From NCBI GenBank assembly GCA_030065195.1, contig JASJDE010000017.1:1-43107 (forward strand): a DNA stretch of 43,107 bases. The letters run 5' to 3'. A model generated the notes under the pieces. It did no database searches and had not been told where the DNA came from. It saw only the letters and a program-made list of their open reading frames with translations. Origin of the DNA: Erythrobacter sp. GTDB taxonomy: Bacteria; Pseudomonadota; Alphaproteobacteria; Sphingomonadales; Sphingomonadaceae. Position numbers and translations under genes: made by a program. Below are positions 7,400-17,281 of the stretch, piece by piece; position 1 is the stretch's first letter, and the number at the start of each line of letters is the position of its first letter.

Positions 7400-8334
7400 G
7401 TGCTCCGCACATCCCGGTCCTGCTCGATGAAGTTGTCGCCGCAGTAGCGCCTCGACCCGATATGACCGTAATCGACGCAACTTTCGGGGCCGGCGGTTAT
7501 TCCGCAGCGCTGGCGGAGTTGGGCGCGCGCGTCTACGCTTTCGATCGCGATCCCAATGCGATCCGTGAAGGCGCATCGATGGAAGCCGAATTCGCCGGAT
7601 TGCTATCGCTCCATCCCCACCGTTTCTCGAAAATGCGCGAGGAAATGACGCGTCTTGGCGTGCCGAAGGTCGATGCCGTGGTGATGGATATCGGTGTGTC
7701 CTCGATGCAGCTCGATCAGGGCGAGCGCGGCTTTGCGTTTTCGCAAGACGGGCCGCTCGATATGCGCATGAGCCAGCAGGGCGAGAGCGCTGCCGACTTC
7801 CTCAACTTCGCAGACGAAGCGGCGATTGCCGACGTGCTCTACGATTATGGTGAAGAACGCCAGTCGCGCCGGGTCGCTCGCGCCATCGTCAATGCGCGTC
7901 CGCTGGAGACCACCAGCGAGCTCGCCCGCGTTGTGCGCAAGGCGCTGGGCCACAAGCCGCATGACAAGAAGGACCCGGCGACCCGCACATTCCAGGCGGT
8001 GCGCATCCATGTGAACGACGAGTTGGGCGAGTTGCGCGCCGGCCTTGCGGCCGCCGAAACGCTGCTGCGCGAAGGCGGTGTACTTGCAGTCGTTAGCTTC
8101 CACAGCCTCGAAGATCGTATCGTGAAGCGCTTCCTTAAGGAGGCCTCCGGTGGCGGCCGTGCCGTATCACGTCACTTGCCCGGTGAAGTCCAAGGTCCAC
8201 CGCCCACCTTTTCCAGAGTCTCCAAGGCCATCCGCCCAAGCGACGACGAAGTCGCCCGTAATCCGCGCTCGCGCTCCTCGATCCTGCGCCACGCCATCCG
8301 CACCGCCGTTCCAGCACGAAAGGATGCAGCATGA
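7396..8334 (+). CDS. rsmH: 16S rRNA (cytosine1402-N4)-methyltransferase
   Basis: Methylates N4 of C1402 in the decoding centre of 16S rRNA using S-adenosylmethionine. The 312-residue length is normal. Visible motifs are the N-terminal HIPVLLDEV, the SAM-binding loop [31 protein letters not shown] and the C-terminal [15 protein letters not shown], all typical of RsmH (MraW). The GTG start overlaps the mraZ stop by 4 nt and the stop overlaps the ftsL start by 4 nt. Confidence 0.97.
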   Translation: MSAPHIPVLLDEVVAAVAPRPDMTVIDATFGAGGYSAALAELGARVYAFDRDPNAIREGASMEAEFAGLLSLHPHRFSKMREEMTRLGVPKVDAVVMDIGVSSMQLDQGERGFAFSQDGPLDMRMSQQGESAADFLNFADEAAIADVLYDYGEERQSRRVARAIVNARPLETTSELARVVRKALGHKPHDKKDPATRTFQAVRIHVNDELGELRAGLAAAETLLREGGVLAVVSFHSLEDRIVKRFLKEASGGGRAVSRHLPGEVQGPPPTFSRVSKAIRPSDDEVARNPRSRSSILRHAIRTAVPARKDAA

Positions 8335-8891
8335 TTGTTAACGGTTCCCGCATGCGTCAGATCGGTTGGTTGGCTTCGCTTGGTTTGTGCCTTGGCATCT
8401 TCATGATCCTGAGCTTCAACGTCCACGCGGTGAAAAGCGAAGTGCTGCTCGCGGAGCGCAAGATCGTCGCGCTCGAGCGCGAGACTTTGCTGCTCGAAAC
8501 CGAATTCCAGACGCGGGCCAGCCAGCGACAGCTGGCCAACTGGAACGCGGTCGAGTTCGGTTACGAAGCGCCGCGCGCCGACCAATATGTCGACGGGCAG
8601 CGCCAGCTTGCGAGCTTCGGCCAACCGCAGGCACCGGGCGCGCCTTCGCCGATCCGCGTCGCGCATGCCGGTGGCGGTAATGACAATGCGCCGATGCCTG
8701 TGAACGAGATGGTCTCACCGATTACCGGCGAGCCGATCACGCTCGCTTCGGCCAATATCGACGTGGACGCGGCGGAAACCTTCACCGAGGCCTTCGGAGA
8801 TTTCCTCGTCGAAGCCTCCCCAATCCGTGCGGCTCAGGCGCAAACGCTTGCGCCGGACCCGGTCGCCCTGGTCGAAGAGGCCGGTGAATGA
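8331..8891 (+). CDS. ftsL: FtsL-like cell-division protein with long C-terminal extension
   Basis: FtsL is a bitopic membrane protein of the FtsQLB complex that activates septal peptidoglycan synthesis. Here residues 1-10 are cytoplasmic, 11-31 form the membrane segment, and 32-62 form a heptad-like coiled coil ([20 protein letters not shown] and on). This matches FtsL and its position between rsmH and ftsI. The protein is 186 residues, well above the roughly 100-120 usual for FtsL; residues ~80-186 are Pro/Ala/Gly-rich and low-complexity. The assignment rests on position and topology more than on sequence. Starts and stops overlap both neighbours (ATGA). Confidence 0.85.
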   Translation: MIVNGSRMRQIGWLASLGLCLGIFMILSFNVHAVKSEVLLAERKIVALERETLLLETEFQTRASQRQLANWNAVEFGYEAPRADQYVDGQRQLASFGQPQAPGAPSPIRVAHAGGGNDNAPMPVNEMVSPITGEPITLASANIDVDAAETFTEAFGDFLVEASPIRAAQAQTLAPDPVALVEEAGE

Positions 8892-10606
8892 CGGCCTATG
8901 CCGCACAGGCGGCTGTGCCGCTGGGGCGCGTGCAACTTGTCCATCTGCGCTACCAGTCGCTGCTGACGGCGCGCTGGCGTGTTCTGTGGATTGCGATCAT
9001 TTTTGCGGCCGTCGCGGCTGCCGCCGTCCTGCGGATCGCGGTGCTCGGTTTCGTTGGCGGCACGCCCGATCGCGGGAGCCTCGCCGAGCAGCTGCTGCCG
9101 CCGCGCGGAGAGATTACCGACCGCAACGGCGCACCTTTGGCGCGGGCCTTCCCCGCCTATGCCATGTGGTTCGACCCTGAAGCCATGGGCGATGATGGCG
9201 CACCGCTTGTGCGTTCGCCGCAGGAGGTCGCGGCCCGGTTGAACGCGATCTTCCCCGATATGGAAGTGGAGAAGACGGCGAGGCGCCTGGCGTCAGGTCG
9301 AGCAGGCTATTTGCGTCGCCGGGTCCTTCCAGAAGAGGCCAATCAGGTCTTTGAACTGGGCGAGATTGCCCTGCAATTCCCTCGCGAAAACGACCGTCAT
9401 TACCCGCAGGGGTCTCTCGCCGCACACATCCTTGGCTATGTCGTTGAAGGCGAAGGCGGGCGGTTGGGAATGGAGCAGGTCCTCGACCAACAATTGCGCG
9501 ATCCCGACTTGCGCGCCGAGCCGGTGGCCTTGTCGATTGACGTGCGGGTACAGGGCGCGCTCGAAGAGGAATTGCGAAGAGGCATGCTGGCGACCGATGC
9601 GATCGGGGCTGCCGGCATCGTTCTCGATGTCGACACCGGCGAAGTGATGGCGCTCGCATCGCTGCCGGAATTCGACCCAAACATAGTCGGGGCACAGGGC
9701 GCTCCAAACGAGTTCAACCGCGCGACAAACGCGGTCTACGAGCTCGGATCGACGTTCAAACCGCTTACCGTGGCGGCGGCAATCGACGCTGGAGTCGTAC
9801 GCAATCTTTCGCAGAGATGGGATGCGCGGACGGTGGAGGTCGGCACACGCAAGATTCGCGATCTCAAGCCCAAAGGCGACACGCTCAACGTGCCGCAGGC
9901 GCTTATCTACTCGTCCAACACCGTGACCGCCCGCGTCACCGATCAGCTGGGCTCCGACAAGCTTCAGCAAATGCTGATCGATCTGGGTATGGACAAGCGT
10001 CCCTTCATCGAATTGCCGGCGCGGGGGAAGCCGCTGTGGCCTGAAAACCCCGGCAACAGACACACCAACATGGTGATCGGCTATGGTCACAGCTTGTCGG
10101 TCACGCCGCTGCATCTCGCCAATGCCTATGCCGCGATGGTGAATGGCGGGATCTGGCGCCCGGCGACCCTGCGCAAACTTGCGCCCGAAGACGTTCCGCG
10201 CGGGCGGAGGGTGTTCAAGGCATCGACTTCGGCCCGGATGCGGCAATTGCTGCGAATGATCTCGCTCTATGGCACCGGTCGCAGCGCCGATGCGCCGGGT
10301 TTCCGCGTCGGCGGCAAGACCGGCTCGGCCGAAAAGCCGCGACGCGGCGGTTATGCTAAGAACGCCCTGATTTCGTCCTTCGCCGCCGCCTTCCCGATGG
10401 ATCGTCCGCGCTATGTCGTCGTCGCCATGCTCGACGAGCCGCGCGGCACGATTGCAAGCTCGTTCCAGCGCACGGCTGCGTTCAATGCCGCGCCGGTGGT
10501 CGGGCGCCTCGTGCCGCGGATCGGGCCGATGCTGGGCGTGCGTCCGGACAATCGCCGCGATGTGGATATCAGCGATCTCAGATATCTGGTCGAGGGCGGC
10601 AAATGA
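8888..10606 (+). CDS. ftsI: Peptidoglycan transpeptidase FtsI (PBP3)
   Basis: The septal class B penicillin-binding protein that cross-links new peptidoglycan, working with FtsW. The 572-residue protein has an N-terminal membrane segment (about residues 29-55), a dimerisation region beginning at LLPPRGEITDRNG, and a transpeptidase domain with all three active-site motifs: S288-TF-K291, S342-S-N344 and K477-T-G479. GYGHSLSVTPLHLANAYA between the last two is also typical. The ATG overlaps the ftsL stop and the stop overlaps the murE start. Confidence 0.97.
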   Translation: MTAYAAQAAVPLGRVQLVHLRYQSLLTARWRVLWIAIIFAAVAAAAVLRIAVLGFVGGTPDRGSLAEQLLPPRGEITDRNGAPLARAFPAYAMWFDPEAMGDDGAPLVRSPQEVAARLNAIFPDMEVEKTARRLASGRAGYLRRRVLPEEANQVFELGEIALQFPRENDRHYPQGSLAAHILGYVVEGEGGRLGMEQVLDQQLRDPDLRAEPVALSIDVRVQGALEEELRRGMLATDAIGAAGIVLDVDTGEVMALASLPEFDPNIVGAQGAPNEFNRATNAVYELGSTFKPLTVAAAIDAGVVRNLSQRWDARTVEVGTRKIRDLKPKGDTLNVPQALIYSSNTVTARVTDQLGSDKLQQMLIDLGMDKRPFIELPARGKPLWPENPGNRHTNMVIGYGHSLSVTPLHLANAYAAMVNGGIWRPATLRKLAPEDVPRGRRVFKASTSARMRQLLRMISLYGTGRSADAPGFRVGGKTGSAEKPRRGGYAKNALISSFAAAFPMDRPRYVVVAMLDEPRGTIASSFQRTAAFNAAPVVGRLVPRIGPMLGVRPDNRRDVDISDLRYLVEGGK

Positions 10607-12102
10607 AGCTGGCCGGATTGGTGGAGCGCGCAGGCGTCAACTGCCCGGACGCCAAAGAGGCGACGGTGACCGGCTTCGCGATCGATCACCGTAAGGTTGC
10701 ACCTGGCACGGTGTTCGGTGCGTTTCGTGGGGCCAGGTTCAATGCTGAGGAATTCATTCCGGCCGCGATCGAATCCGGCGCGGTGGCGGTGGTCTCTCGT
10801 CCCGAAGCTAATGTGAATGGTGCGGTGCATATCGCCAGCGACGAACCCCGCCGCACCTTTGCGCTTCTCGCCGCACAATTCTTCACGCCGGTTCCCGAAA
10901 CGCTGGTCGCGGTCACAGGAACCAACGGCAAGACCTCGACGGTCGAAATGACCCGCCAGATCTGGCGTATGTGCGGCGAGCGTGCCGCTAGTATCGGGAC
11001 CTTGGGCGTTACCACTCCTGATGGCAGCATTTCGACCGGCCTAACGACGCCCGACATCGTGACGTTCCTAAGCAACATGAGCGGGCTCGCTCGCGAGGGT
11101 GTGACACACGTCGCCTACGAAGCGTCAAGCCATGGGCTCTCGCAGTTTCGCAATGAAGGGCTGCGCGTTGCTGCCTGTGCCTTCACCAACTTCAGCCGCG
11201 ACCATCTCGATTACCACGGCACGATGGAGGAGTATTTCGCGGCCAAGATGCGCCTGTTCGACGAAGTGGTCGAACCGGGCGCACCGGCCATCATCTGGAA
11301 CGGCGGGGAAGTATGCGAGTGGACCCGCCGCGCCGTCGAACATGCAGAATCCCAAGGCCTGCGTGTTCGGACAGTGGGCGAGCGGGGCGCGTTCCTCCGC
11401 CTCGCCGCCCACGAGGCGACTCAGTTGGGGCAGACCCTGGCTGTGGAGCACGAGGGTGTCGAACGGACGATCAAGCTACCGCTGATCGGGGCCTATCAGG
11501 CGGCCAATGCGTTGTGCGCGGCAGGCCTCGCGCTATCGACTAGCTGCGACCCGTCACAGGTGTTCGACGCGGTTTCGCGACTTCAGCCGGTGCGAGGACG
11601 ACTTGAGCGGGCGGTCATCGCGCCGGTCGGCGCACCGGTTTACGTCGACTACGCTCACACGCCCGACGCGCTCGAAGCCGCGATCGCCGCGTTGCGCCCC
11701 CATGTCGATGCGGAACGCGGCGGCCGTTTGATCGTCGTATTCGGTGCAGGCGGTGATCGCGACAGCGGCAAGCGCGCACCGATGGGCGAAGTGGCAGCGA
11801 GGTCCGCCAACGTTGTGATCGTCACCGACGACAATCCGCGGGGTGAAGATGCCACTGCAATCCGCGGAGCGATCATGCACGGTGCAGGTGGAGCGCCGCA
11901 TGTCAGCGATATGGCTGGACGGAGGGAGGCCATCTCCGCGGCGATCGCCGAAGCGACAGCTGACGACATCATCCTCGTGGCCGGGAAAGGTCACGAGCAG
12001 GGTCAGATAATCGGATCTGGAGAGCATATGCGAATATTGCCGTTCGACGATGTCCAGGTGGCGCGCGAATGCGCGGCAGCGTCGACAGGAGCCCCGGCGT
12101 GA
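10603..12102 (+). CDS. murE: UDP-MurNAc-L-Ala-D-Glu:meso-diaminopimelate ligase
   Basis: Adds the third stem-peptide residue to the cytoplasmic precursor UDP-MurNAc-L-Ala-D-Glu, using ATP. The 499-residue protein has the Mur-ligase P-loop TGTNGKT (about 105-111), the carbamylated-lysine region and the DNPR motif at D410-R413, which is diagnostic for meso-diaminopimelate rather than lysine. The peptidoglycan is therefore predicted to be DAP-type. The ATG overlaps ftsI and the stop overlaps murF. Confidence 0.97.
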   Translation: MKLAGLVERAGVNCPDAKEATVTGFAIDHRKVAPGTVFGAFRGARFNAEEFIPAAIESGAVAVVSRPEANVNGAVHIASDEPRRTFALLAAQFFTPVPETLVAVTGTNGKTSTVEMTRQIWRMCGERAASIGTLGVTTPDGSISTGLTTPDIVTFLSNMSGLAREGVTHVAYEASSHGLSQFRNEGLRVAACAFTNFSRDHLDYHGTMEEYFAAKMRLFDEVVEPGAPAIIWNGGEVCEWTRRAVEHAESQGLRVRTVGERGAFLRLAAHEATQLGQTLAVEHEGVERTIKLPLIGAYQAANALCAAGLALSTSCDPSQVFDAVSRLQPVRGRLERAVIAPVGAPVYVDYAHTPDALEAAIAALRPHVDAERGGRLIVVFGAGGDRDSGKRAPMGEVAARSANVVIVTDDNPRGEDATAIRGAIMHGAGGAPHVSDMAGRREAISAAIAEATADDIILVAGKGHEQGQIIGSGEHMRILPFDDVQVARECAAASTGAPA

Positions 12103-13568
12103 ACGCCCGTCAGCTTGTGCAGGGCGCACTGAAAGCATGGCCGGTCGACCCGCGCGATCGGCTGCCATTGCCCCTGTGGTTCTCACGCGACATCGAGATC
12201 GCGACGGGAGGCGCTTCGACGCACCATTTCCAGGCCGCCGGAGTCGAAATTGACTCGCGTGATGTGCGTCCAGGCGACCTGTTCGTTGCGCTCAAAGGCG
12301 AAACTATGGACGGGCATAAGTTCCTACCCCAGGCTTTTGCCGCCGGCGCAGTCGCGGCGATCACGGATCGTCCGGTCGATTTCCCGCATGTGCTGGTCGA
12401 AGACACGACGCAGGCGCTGCACGACCTTGCGCATGCTGCACGAGATCGCGGTGAGGCTAAGCGAATTGCAGTGACTGGCTCAGTCGGGAAGACCGGGGTC
12501 AAGGAGGCAATCTTCAACGCACTCGACCGGGTCAGCCGCGGCGGCGCGCATCGCTCGGTGCGCAGCTACAACAACCATGTCGGTGTACCGCTCAGCCTCG
12601 CGCGGCTCCCGGCGCGCGCGCGTTATGGCGTGTTCGAGATGGGCATGAACCATCCCGGCGAAATCGCTCCGCTAGCGGATCATGTCCGCCCGCATGTCGC
12701 ACTGATCACCACCATTGCGCCTGCGCATATCGAAAACCTCGGCAGCATGGAGGCGATCGCCGACGAGAAGTCGCAGATTTTCACCGGGTTGATCGAAGGC
12801 GGCACCGCGATCATCCCAGCCGACAGCGAATACACCGCGCGGATGATCGACCACGCGCGAGCCGTGGGCGTGAAAACGGTGACGTTCGGACGCAACGAGG
12901 GAGCGGACGTTCGCCTGCTCGATGCAATCCCGCGCGAGAACGGCGGTTCGCTTGTGACAGCGGATCTGGGCGAGCAGCGGCTGTGCTTTACGATCGCCGA
13001 GCCGGGCGAACATTGGATAACCAATGCGCTTGGCGTGATGGCGGCGGTTCGTGCGGCGGGAGGCGATCTCGCCGCTGCAGGTCTGGCGCTCGCGGAGATG
13101 GGCGGGCTGAAAGGCCGCGGTGCCCGCCTCGATATCGAAGTCGCCGGCGGTAAGGCCCTGCTGGTCGATGAAAGCTACAACGCCAATCCCGCTTCCATGC
13201 GTGCGACGATCAAGCAGCTCGGCCAAACGCCCGCGCATCGACGGATCGTGGTGCTGGGCAGTATGAAGGAGCTTGGAGATTTCTCAGCCCGGTTCCATCG
13301 GCAGCTGATCGAACCGCTTGCGGAAGCCAAAATCGACCATGCGATCCTGGTCGGCGACGAGATGCGGGATCTTGCTGCGCAATTGGGGAAAGAATCCGCG
13401 GATTCGCTTGGCATTGCGGGCGGCTTCGCGCATTGCGAAGGACCTGCCGAGGCGATCGCGGCGCTCGAGCAATTCGGACTCACCCACGGCGATGCGATAC
13501 TGGTGAAGGGCTCCAATTCGGTTGGCCTGGGCAGGCTGGTGTCACATTTTACGAGCGCCTCGGAGTGA
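12099..13568 (+). CDS. murF: UDP-MurNAc-tripeptide:D-Ala-D-Ala ligase
   Basis: Completes the UDP-MurNAc-pentapeptide by adding D-Ala-D-Ala. The 489-residue protein has the N-terminal domain with SRDVRPGDLFVALKGE, the P-loop TGSVGKTGVKE, FEMGMNHPGEI, and DESYNANPASM in the C-terminal domain. The GTG at 12099 is chosen because it overlaps the murE stop as GTGA and has AGGAG 7 nt upstream. An in-frame ATG at 12069 lies inside murE and lacks a good site. It ends 20 nt before mraY, one of the few real gaps inside the cluster. Confidence 0.96.
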   Translation: MNARQLVQGALKAWPVDPRDRLPLPLWFSRDIEIATGGASTHHFQAAGVEIDSRDVRPGDLFVALKGETMDGHKFLPQAFAAGAVAAITDRPVDFPHVLVEDTTQALHDLAHAARDRGEAKRIAVTGSVGKTGVKEAIFNALDRVSRGGAHRSVRSYNNHVGVPLSLARLPARARYGVFEMGMNHPGEIAPLADHVRPHVALITTIAPAHIENLGSMEAIADEKSQIFTGLIEGGTAIIPADSEYTARMIDHARAVGVKTVTFGRNEGADVRLLDAIPRENGGSLVTADLGEQRLCFTIAEPGEHWITNALGVMAAVRAAGGDLAAAGLALAEMGGLKGRGARLDIEVAGGKALLVDESYNANPASMRATIKQLGQTPAHRRIVVLGSMKELGDFSARFHRQLIEPLAEAKIDHAILVGDEMRDLAAQLGKESADSLGIAGGFAHCEGPAEAIAALEQFGLTHGDAILVKGSNSVGLGRLVSHFTSASE

Positions 13569-13588
13569 ACGGGGGGCGAGGGATCTGA

Positions 13589-14659
13589 ATGCTCTACCTA
13601 CTCGCCGAATGGCTGGGCTTTGAAGGCGTTTTCAACCTGGTTCGCTACCAGACTTTCCGGGCTGGCGCGACGCTGGTTACGGCGCTGTTTATCGGGCTGA
13701 TCATAGGCCCAAAATTCATCAACCTGCTACGCGTCCGACAGGGTAAGGGCCAGCCGATCCGCGAGGACGGTCCGCAATCGCACCTCGCCAAGCGCGGTAC
13801 GCCTACGATGGGCGGGCTAATGGTGATTATCGCCCTCACTTCATCGTTGCTGATCTGGATGGACCCGCGCAATCCGCTGGTCTGGGCCTGTATCGCCGTC
13901 ACGCTCGGCTTCGGGCTGATCGGATTCCTCGACGACTACGACAAGGTCGCGAAGAACAGCCATGCGGGCGTCCCAGGAAGGGTTCGCCTGGCGCTAGAGT
14001 TCGTGGTCGCGGGAGTAGCCTCCTACATCATTGTCAGCCAGATCAGTACAGATCTCTACGTCCCCTTCTTCTCCGACGTGCAGATCCCGCTGGGACCGTT
14101 CTACTATATCTTCGCTGCGACCATAATCGTCGGGTTCGGCAATGCCGTGAACCTGACGGACGGACTGGACGGGCTGGCGATCATGCCCGTGATCATCGCC
14201 GCCGGTACCTTCGCGATCATCGCCTATCTCGTCGGTCGGTCCGACTTCAGCGAGTATCTCGGCATCCCCCACGTTGTCGGAGCGGGCGAGTTGGCGATCT
14301 TTTGCGCGGCGATTATGGGAGGCGGTTTGGCATTCCTGTGGTTCAACGCGCCACCTGCAGCGGTGTTCATGGGAGACACGGGATCGCTCGCCCTTGGAGG
14401 TGCGCTTGGTGCAATCGCGGTCGCCAGCCATCACGAGATCGTACTGCTGATCGTGGGTGGGCTGTTCGTGGTCGAAACCGCCAGTGTGATCATCCAGGTC
14501 TTCTGGTTCAAGCGGACCGGCAAACGCGTGTTCCGTATGGCGCCGATCCACCACCATTTCGAACAGCTCGGCTGGAGCGAAAGCAAGGTGGTGATCCGGT
14601 TCTGGATCATCTCGATCGTCCTCGCGCTGGCCGGTCTTGCGACGTTGAAAGTGAGATGA
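13589..14659 (+). CDS. mraY: Phospho-MurNAc-pentapeptide transferase
   Basis: Transfers phospho-MurNAc-pentapeptide to undecaprenyl phosphate, making lipid I at the inner membrane. The 356-residue protein is polytopic, with about ten hydrophobic segments. Signature motifs are [15 protein letters not shown] (catalytic aspartates), [13 protein letters not shown] and the APIHHHFE loop near the C-terminus. The ATG follows a GGGGCGAGGG stretch. The next gene starts 10 nt downstream. Confidence 0.97.
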   Translation: MLYLLAEWLGFEGVFNLVRYQTFRAGATLVTALFIGLIIGPKFINLLRVRQGKGQPIREDGPQSHLAKRGTPTMGGLMVIIALTSSLLIWMDPRNPLVWACIAVTLGFGLIGFLDDYDKVAKNSHAGVPGRVRLALEFVVAGVASYIIVSQISTDLYVPFFSDVQIPLGPFYYIFAATIIVGFGNAVNLTDGLDGLAIMPVIIAAGTFAIIAYLVGRSDFSEYLGIPHVVGAGELAIFCAAIMGGGLAFLWFNAPPAAVFMGDTGSLALGGALGAIAVASHHEIVLLIVGGLFVVETASVIIQVFWFKRTGKRVFRMAPIHHHFEQLGWSESKVVIRFWIISIVLALAGLATLKVR

Positions 14660-14669
14660 CGCGGACACC

Positions 14670-16055
14670 ATGATCACCTCGCCCGCCTTTTCCGGAAAAC
14701 GCTATGCCGTCCTCGGTCTGGCGCGATCCGGCGCGGCTGCAGCACACGCTCTGCTGGCGAGCGGGGCCGAGGTGACGGTATGGGACCGGCAGGACGTCGC
14801 GCGCGAGCCGTTCGAGGGACGCTGTGCGCTCGCCGATCCACTCGAACTCAACCTTTCCGGCTACGACGGCGTGGTGGTCTCGCCCGGTGTGCCTCTGAAC
14901 ACCCACCCGATCGTCGGACATGCGGCGCAATATGGCGTCCCGGTCATTGGTGATATCGAGCTGTTTGCGCTCGCCCGTTCCAATCTCTTGCCGCATAAGG
15001 TTGTCGGGATCACCGGCACCAACGGCAAGACCACCACGACGGCGCTGGTCCATCACGTCCTCGAAATGGCTGGAATGCCGACGGTGCTCGGCGGCAATAT
15101 CGGCGTGCCGATCATGGCGCAGGAGCCGCTGGCACCCAATGAACACGGGGTCGGCGTCTACGTGCTGGAATTATCGAGCTACCAAGTCGATCTCACCTTC
15201 AGTCTTGACTGCGATGCGGCCGCCTTGACAAACATTACGCCCGATCATCTCGATCGGTATGCCGACTACGACGCCTATGCCGCCGCGAAATCGCGGTTGT
15301 TTGAAATGCAGTCGGGTGGCCACTTCGCGGTGTTCGGCTCGCTCGCCGAGCCTGCGGGCGCGATCTTTCAGAGAGAACGCGAACGCCGACAAGCGGGCCG
15401 CGCCGTCGCAGCCGATCTGGAACGGTTTGCCCAGCGACAACCGGGTTGGCCGAGCTTGCAAGGCCCGCACAATCTCGAGAACGTTGCCGTTGCGATCGCG
15501 CTGGTCGAAGAACTTGGCGTCAAGCCGGCGCAATGGGAGCATGCTCTCCCCCGATTCCGCAACCTGCCGCATCGGATGGAACGCGTCGGGGAAGAGAACG
15601 GCGTGCTGTTCATCAACGATAGCAAGGCCACAAACCCCGCTTCGACCGCACCCGCGCTGGCGGCTTTCCCACCCGTTCCATCGATCAACGCGGGAGCGCC
15701 GCGGGTCCACTGGATCGTCGGCGGCCTCGCCAAGGAAGACGGTCTGGGCGAGTGCGCGGCCCATCTCGACAAACTCGCGGCGGCCTACACGGTCGGCGAG
15801 GCGGGGCCGCGATTTGCCGAATTGATCGAACCGCACGCGCGGGTTGAGCGCTGCGAGCTCGTAAGCGAAGCGGTGCAGCGCGCTCGTGACGCGGCTCGCC
15901 CGGGCGAAGTCGTGCTGTTCTCCCCGGCATGCGCCAGCTTCGACCAGTTCCGTGACTACGAGAAGCGCGGCGAACACTTTCGCCAGCTCGTCGGCGTGAT
16001 TGCCGAATGCGGCCCATCGGACGATGATCCGCACTTCAAGGACATTGCGGCGTGA
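14670..16055 (+). CDS. murD: UDP-MurNAc-L-alanine:D-glutamate ligase
   Basis: Adds D-glutamate as the second stem-peptide residue in the cytoplasm. The 461-residue protein has an N-terminal Rossmann-like domain (YAVLGLARSGAAAAHALL), the P-loop GITGTNGKTTTT, ELSSYQVD, NITPDHLDRY, and NDSKATNP followed by IVGGLAKEDG in the C-terminal domain. All are typical of MurD. The stop overlaps the ftsW GTG start by 4 nt. Confidence 0.97.
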   Translation: MITSPAFSGKRYAVLGLARSGAAAAHALLASGAEVTVWDRQDVAREPFEGRCALADPLELNLSGYDGVVVSPGVPLNTHPIVGHAAQYGVPVIGDIELFALARSNLLPHKVVGITGTNGKTTTTALVHHVLEMAGMPTVLGGNIGVPIMAQEPLAPNEHGVGVYVLELSSYQVDLTFSLDCDAAALTNITPDHLDRYADYDAYAAAKSRLFEMQSGGHFAVFGSLAEPAGAIFQRERERRQAGRAVAADLERFAQRQPGWPSLQGPHNLENVAVAIALVEELGVKPAQWEHALPRFRNLPHRMERVGEENGVLFINDSKATNPASTAPALAAFPPVPSINAGAPRVHWIVGGLAKEDGLGECAAHLDKLAAAYTVGEAGPRFAELIEPHARVERCELVSEAVQRARDAARPGEVVLFSPACASFDQFRDYEKRGEHFRQLVGVIAECGPSDDDPHFKDIAA

Positions 16056-17281
16056 GTTCGGCCAGCTCGATCTCGCAACCGCGCGCCGATGCGGCTTTCC
16101 ACGCCCCCGTGCCACTCCGGCGAGGGTGGCGAGAGAGTCTGCGTGTCTGGTGGCGCGAGATTGACAAGGTGCTGCTTGGTTTCATCATCCTGATCATGGC
16201 GATGGGAACTGCCGCGGTCATGGCCGCGTCTCCGGCCAGCGCCGATCAGCTTTCGACCCTGCAGGTGCGGCTCGATGAGTTCATGTTTCTAAAGCGCCAT
16301 TTGGTGTTCCAGGCCATGGGCCTAGCGCTGATGATCGGGATATCCTTCCTGGGGCGGGAGGACGCGCGACGGCTTGGAATCGTCGTCGGCGCGCTCATGC
16401 TGTTCCTTCTGTGCCTCGTGCCGCTTATTGGATTCGAGAAGAACGGATCGCGACGGTGGCTCGATTTCGGGATGTCGCTCCAGCCGAGCGAGTTCCTGAA
16501 ACCCGGCTTCGCCATCATGGTGGCCTGGATCCTGAGCTGGCGGCTGCGCGACCCGACACTGCCGGTGCTGACATTCGCGACCGGCTTGATGGTTGCCATC
16601 GCCGGGCTGCTGATGCTCCAGCCCAATCTCGGCGAAACGATCCTGTTCGCGGGGATCTGGTTTGTCATGGTCCTTCTCGCCGGGGTTTCGATCCAGCGGA
16701 TCAGCGCGCTAGTCGGCGGTGGCTTGGCCGGTCTGACTGCAGCCTATTTCCTCTATGACAATGCCCGGCACCGGATCGATAGCTTCCTCGGCGGTGGTAC
16801 GGCGTTCGATCAGGTCGATCTCGCGTATCGTACGCTCCTCGCGGGTGGTTGGAGCGGCAGCGGGCTATGGCTCGGAATTCGTAAGATGAATCTGCCGGAA
16901 GCGCACACCGACTACATCTTCTCGGTGATTGGCGAGGAGTTCGGCCTGCTGATCTGCGCCGTGGTCGTATTGCTCTATCTTGTCACTGTATGCCGGGTGC
17001 TGATCCGGTTGGTCGATGAGGAGAACCTGTTCGTGCTGTTGGCCGCTACCGGGCTCATCGCGCAGTTTGGAGGGCAAGCGTTCATCAATATCCTCGTAAA
17101 CCTCAAGATGTTCCCATCGACCGGAATGACGTTGCCGCTGATCAGCTATGGAGGTTCCTCGACACTGGCGGTGTGTTTCACGATTGGGCTATTGCTCGCG
17201 ATCACCCGGCGCAATCCGTTCCTCGAACGCGAGACCCCGGGACTGAAGTCGTTTTTCGAGCGTAAGGAGGAACGCGCGTGA
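16052..17281 (+). CDS. ftsW: Septal peptidoglycan glycosyltransferase FtsW (SEDS family)
   Basis: Polymerises lipid II at the division site together with FtsI. The 409-residue protein has a cytoplasmic N-terminus of about 45 residues and then roughly ten membrane segments. SEDS motifs are visible: KNGSRRWLDFG, LQPSEFLKP, QPNLGETILF, AHTDYIFSVIGEEFG and the C-terminal FPSTGMTLPLISYGGSS. The GTG start overlaps murD and the GTGA stop overlaps murG. Confidence 0.97.
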   Translation: MSSASSISQPRADAAFHAPVPLRRGWRESLRVWWREIDKVLLGFIILIMAMGTAAVMAASPASADQLSTLQVRLDEFMFLKRHLVFQAMGLALMIGISFLGREDARRLGIVVGALMLFLLCLVPLIGFEKNGSRRWLDFGMSLQPSEFLKPGFAIMVAWILSWRLRDPTLPVLTFATGLMVAIAGLLMLQPNLGETILFAGIWFVMVLLAGVSIQRISALVGGGLAGLTAAYFLYDNARHRIDSFLGGGTAFDQVDLAYRTLLAGGWSGSGLWLGIRKMNLPEAHTDYIFSVIGEEFGLLICAVVVLLYLVTVCRVLIRLVDEENLFVLLAATGLIAQFGGQAFINILVNLKMFPSTGMTLPLISYGGSSTLAVCFTIGLLLAITRRNPFLERETPGLKSFFERKEERA

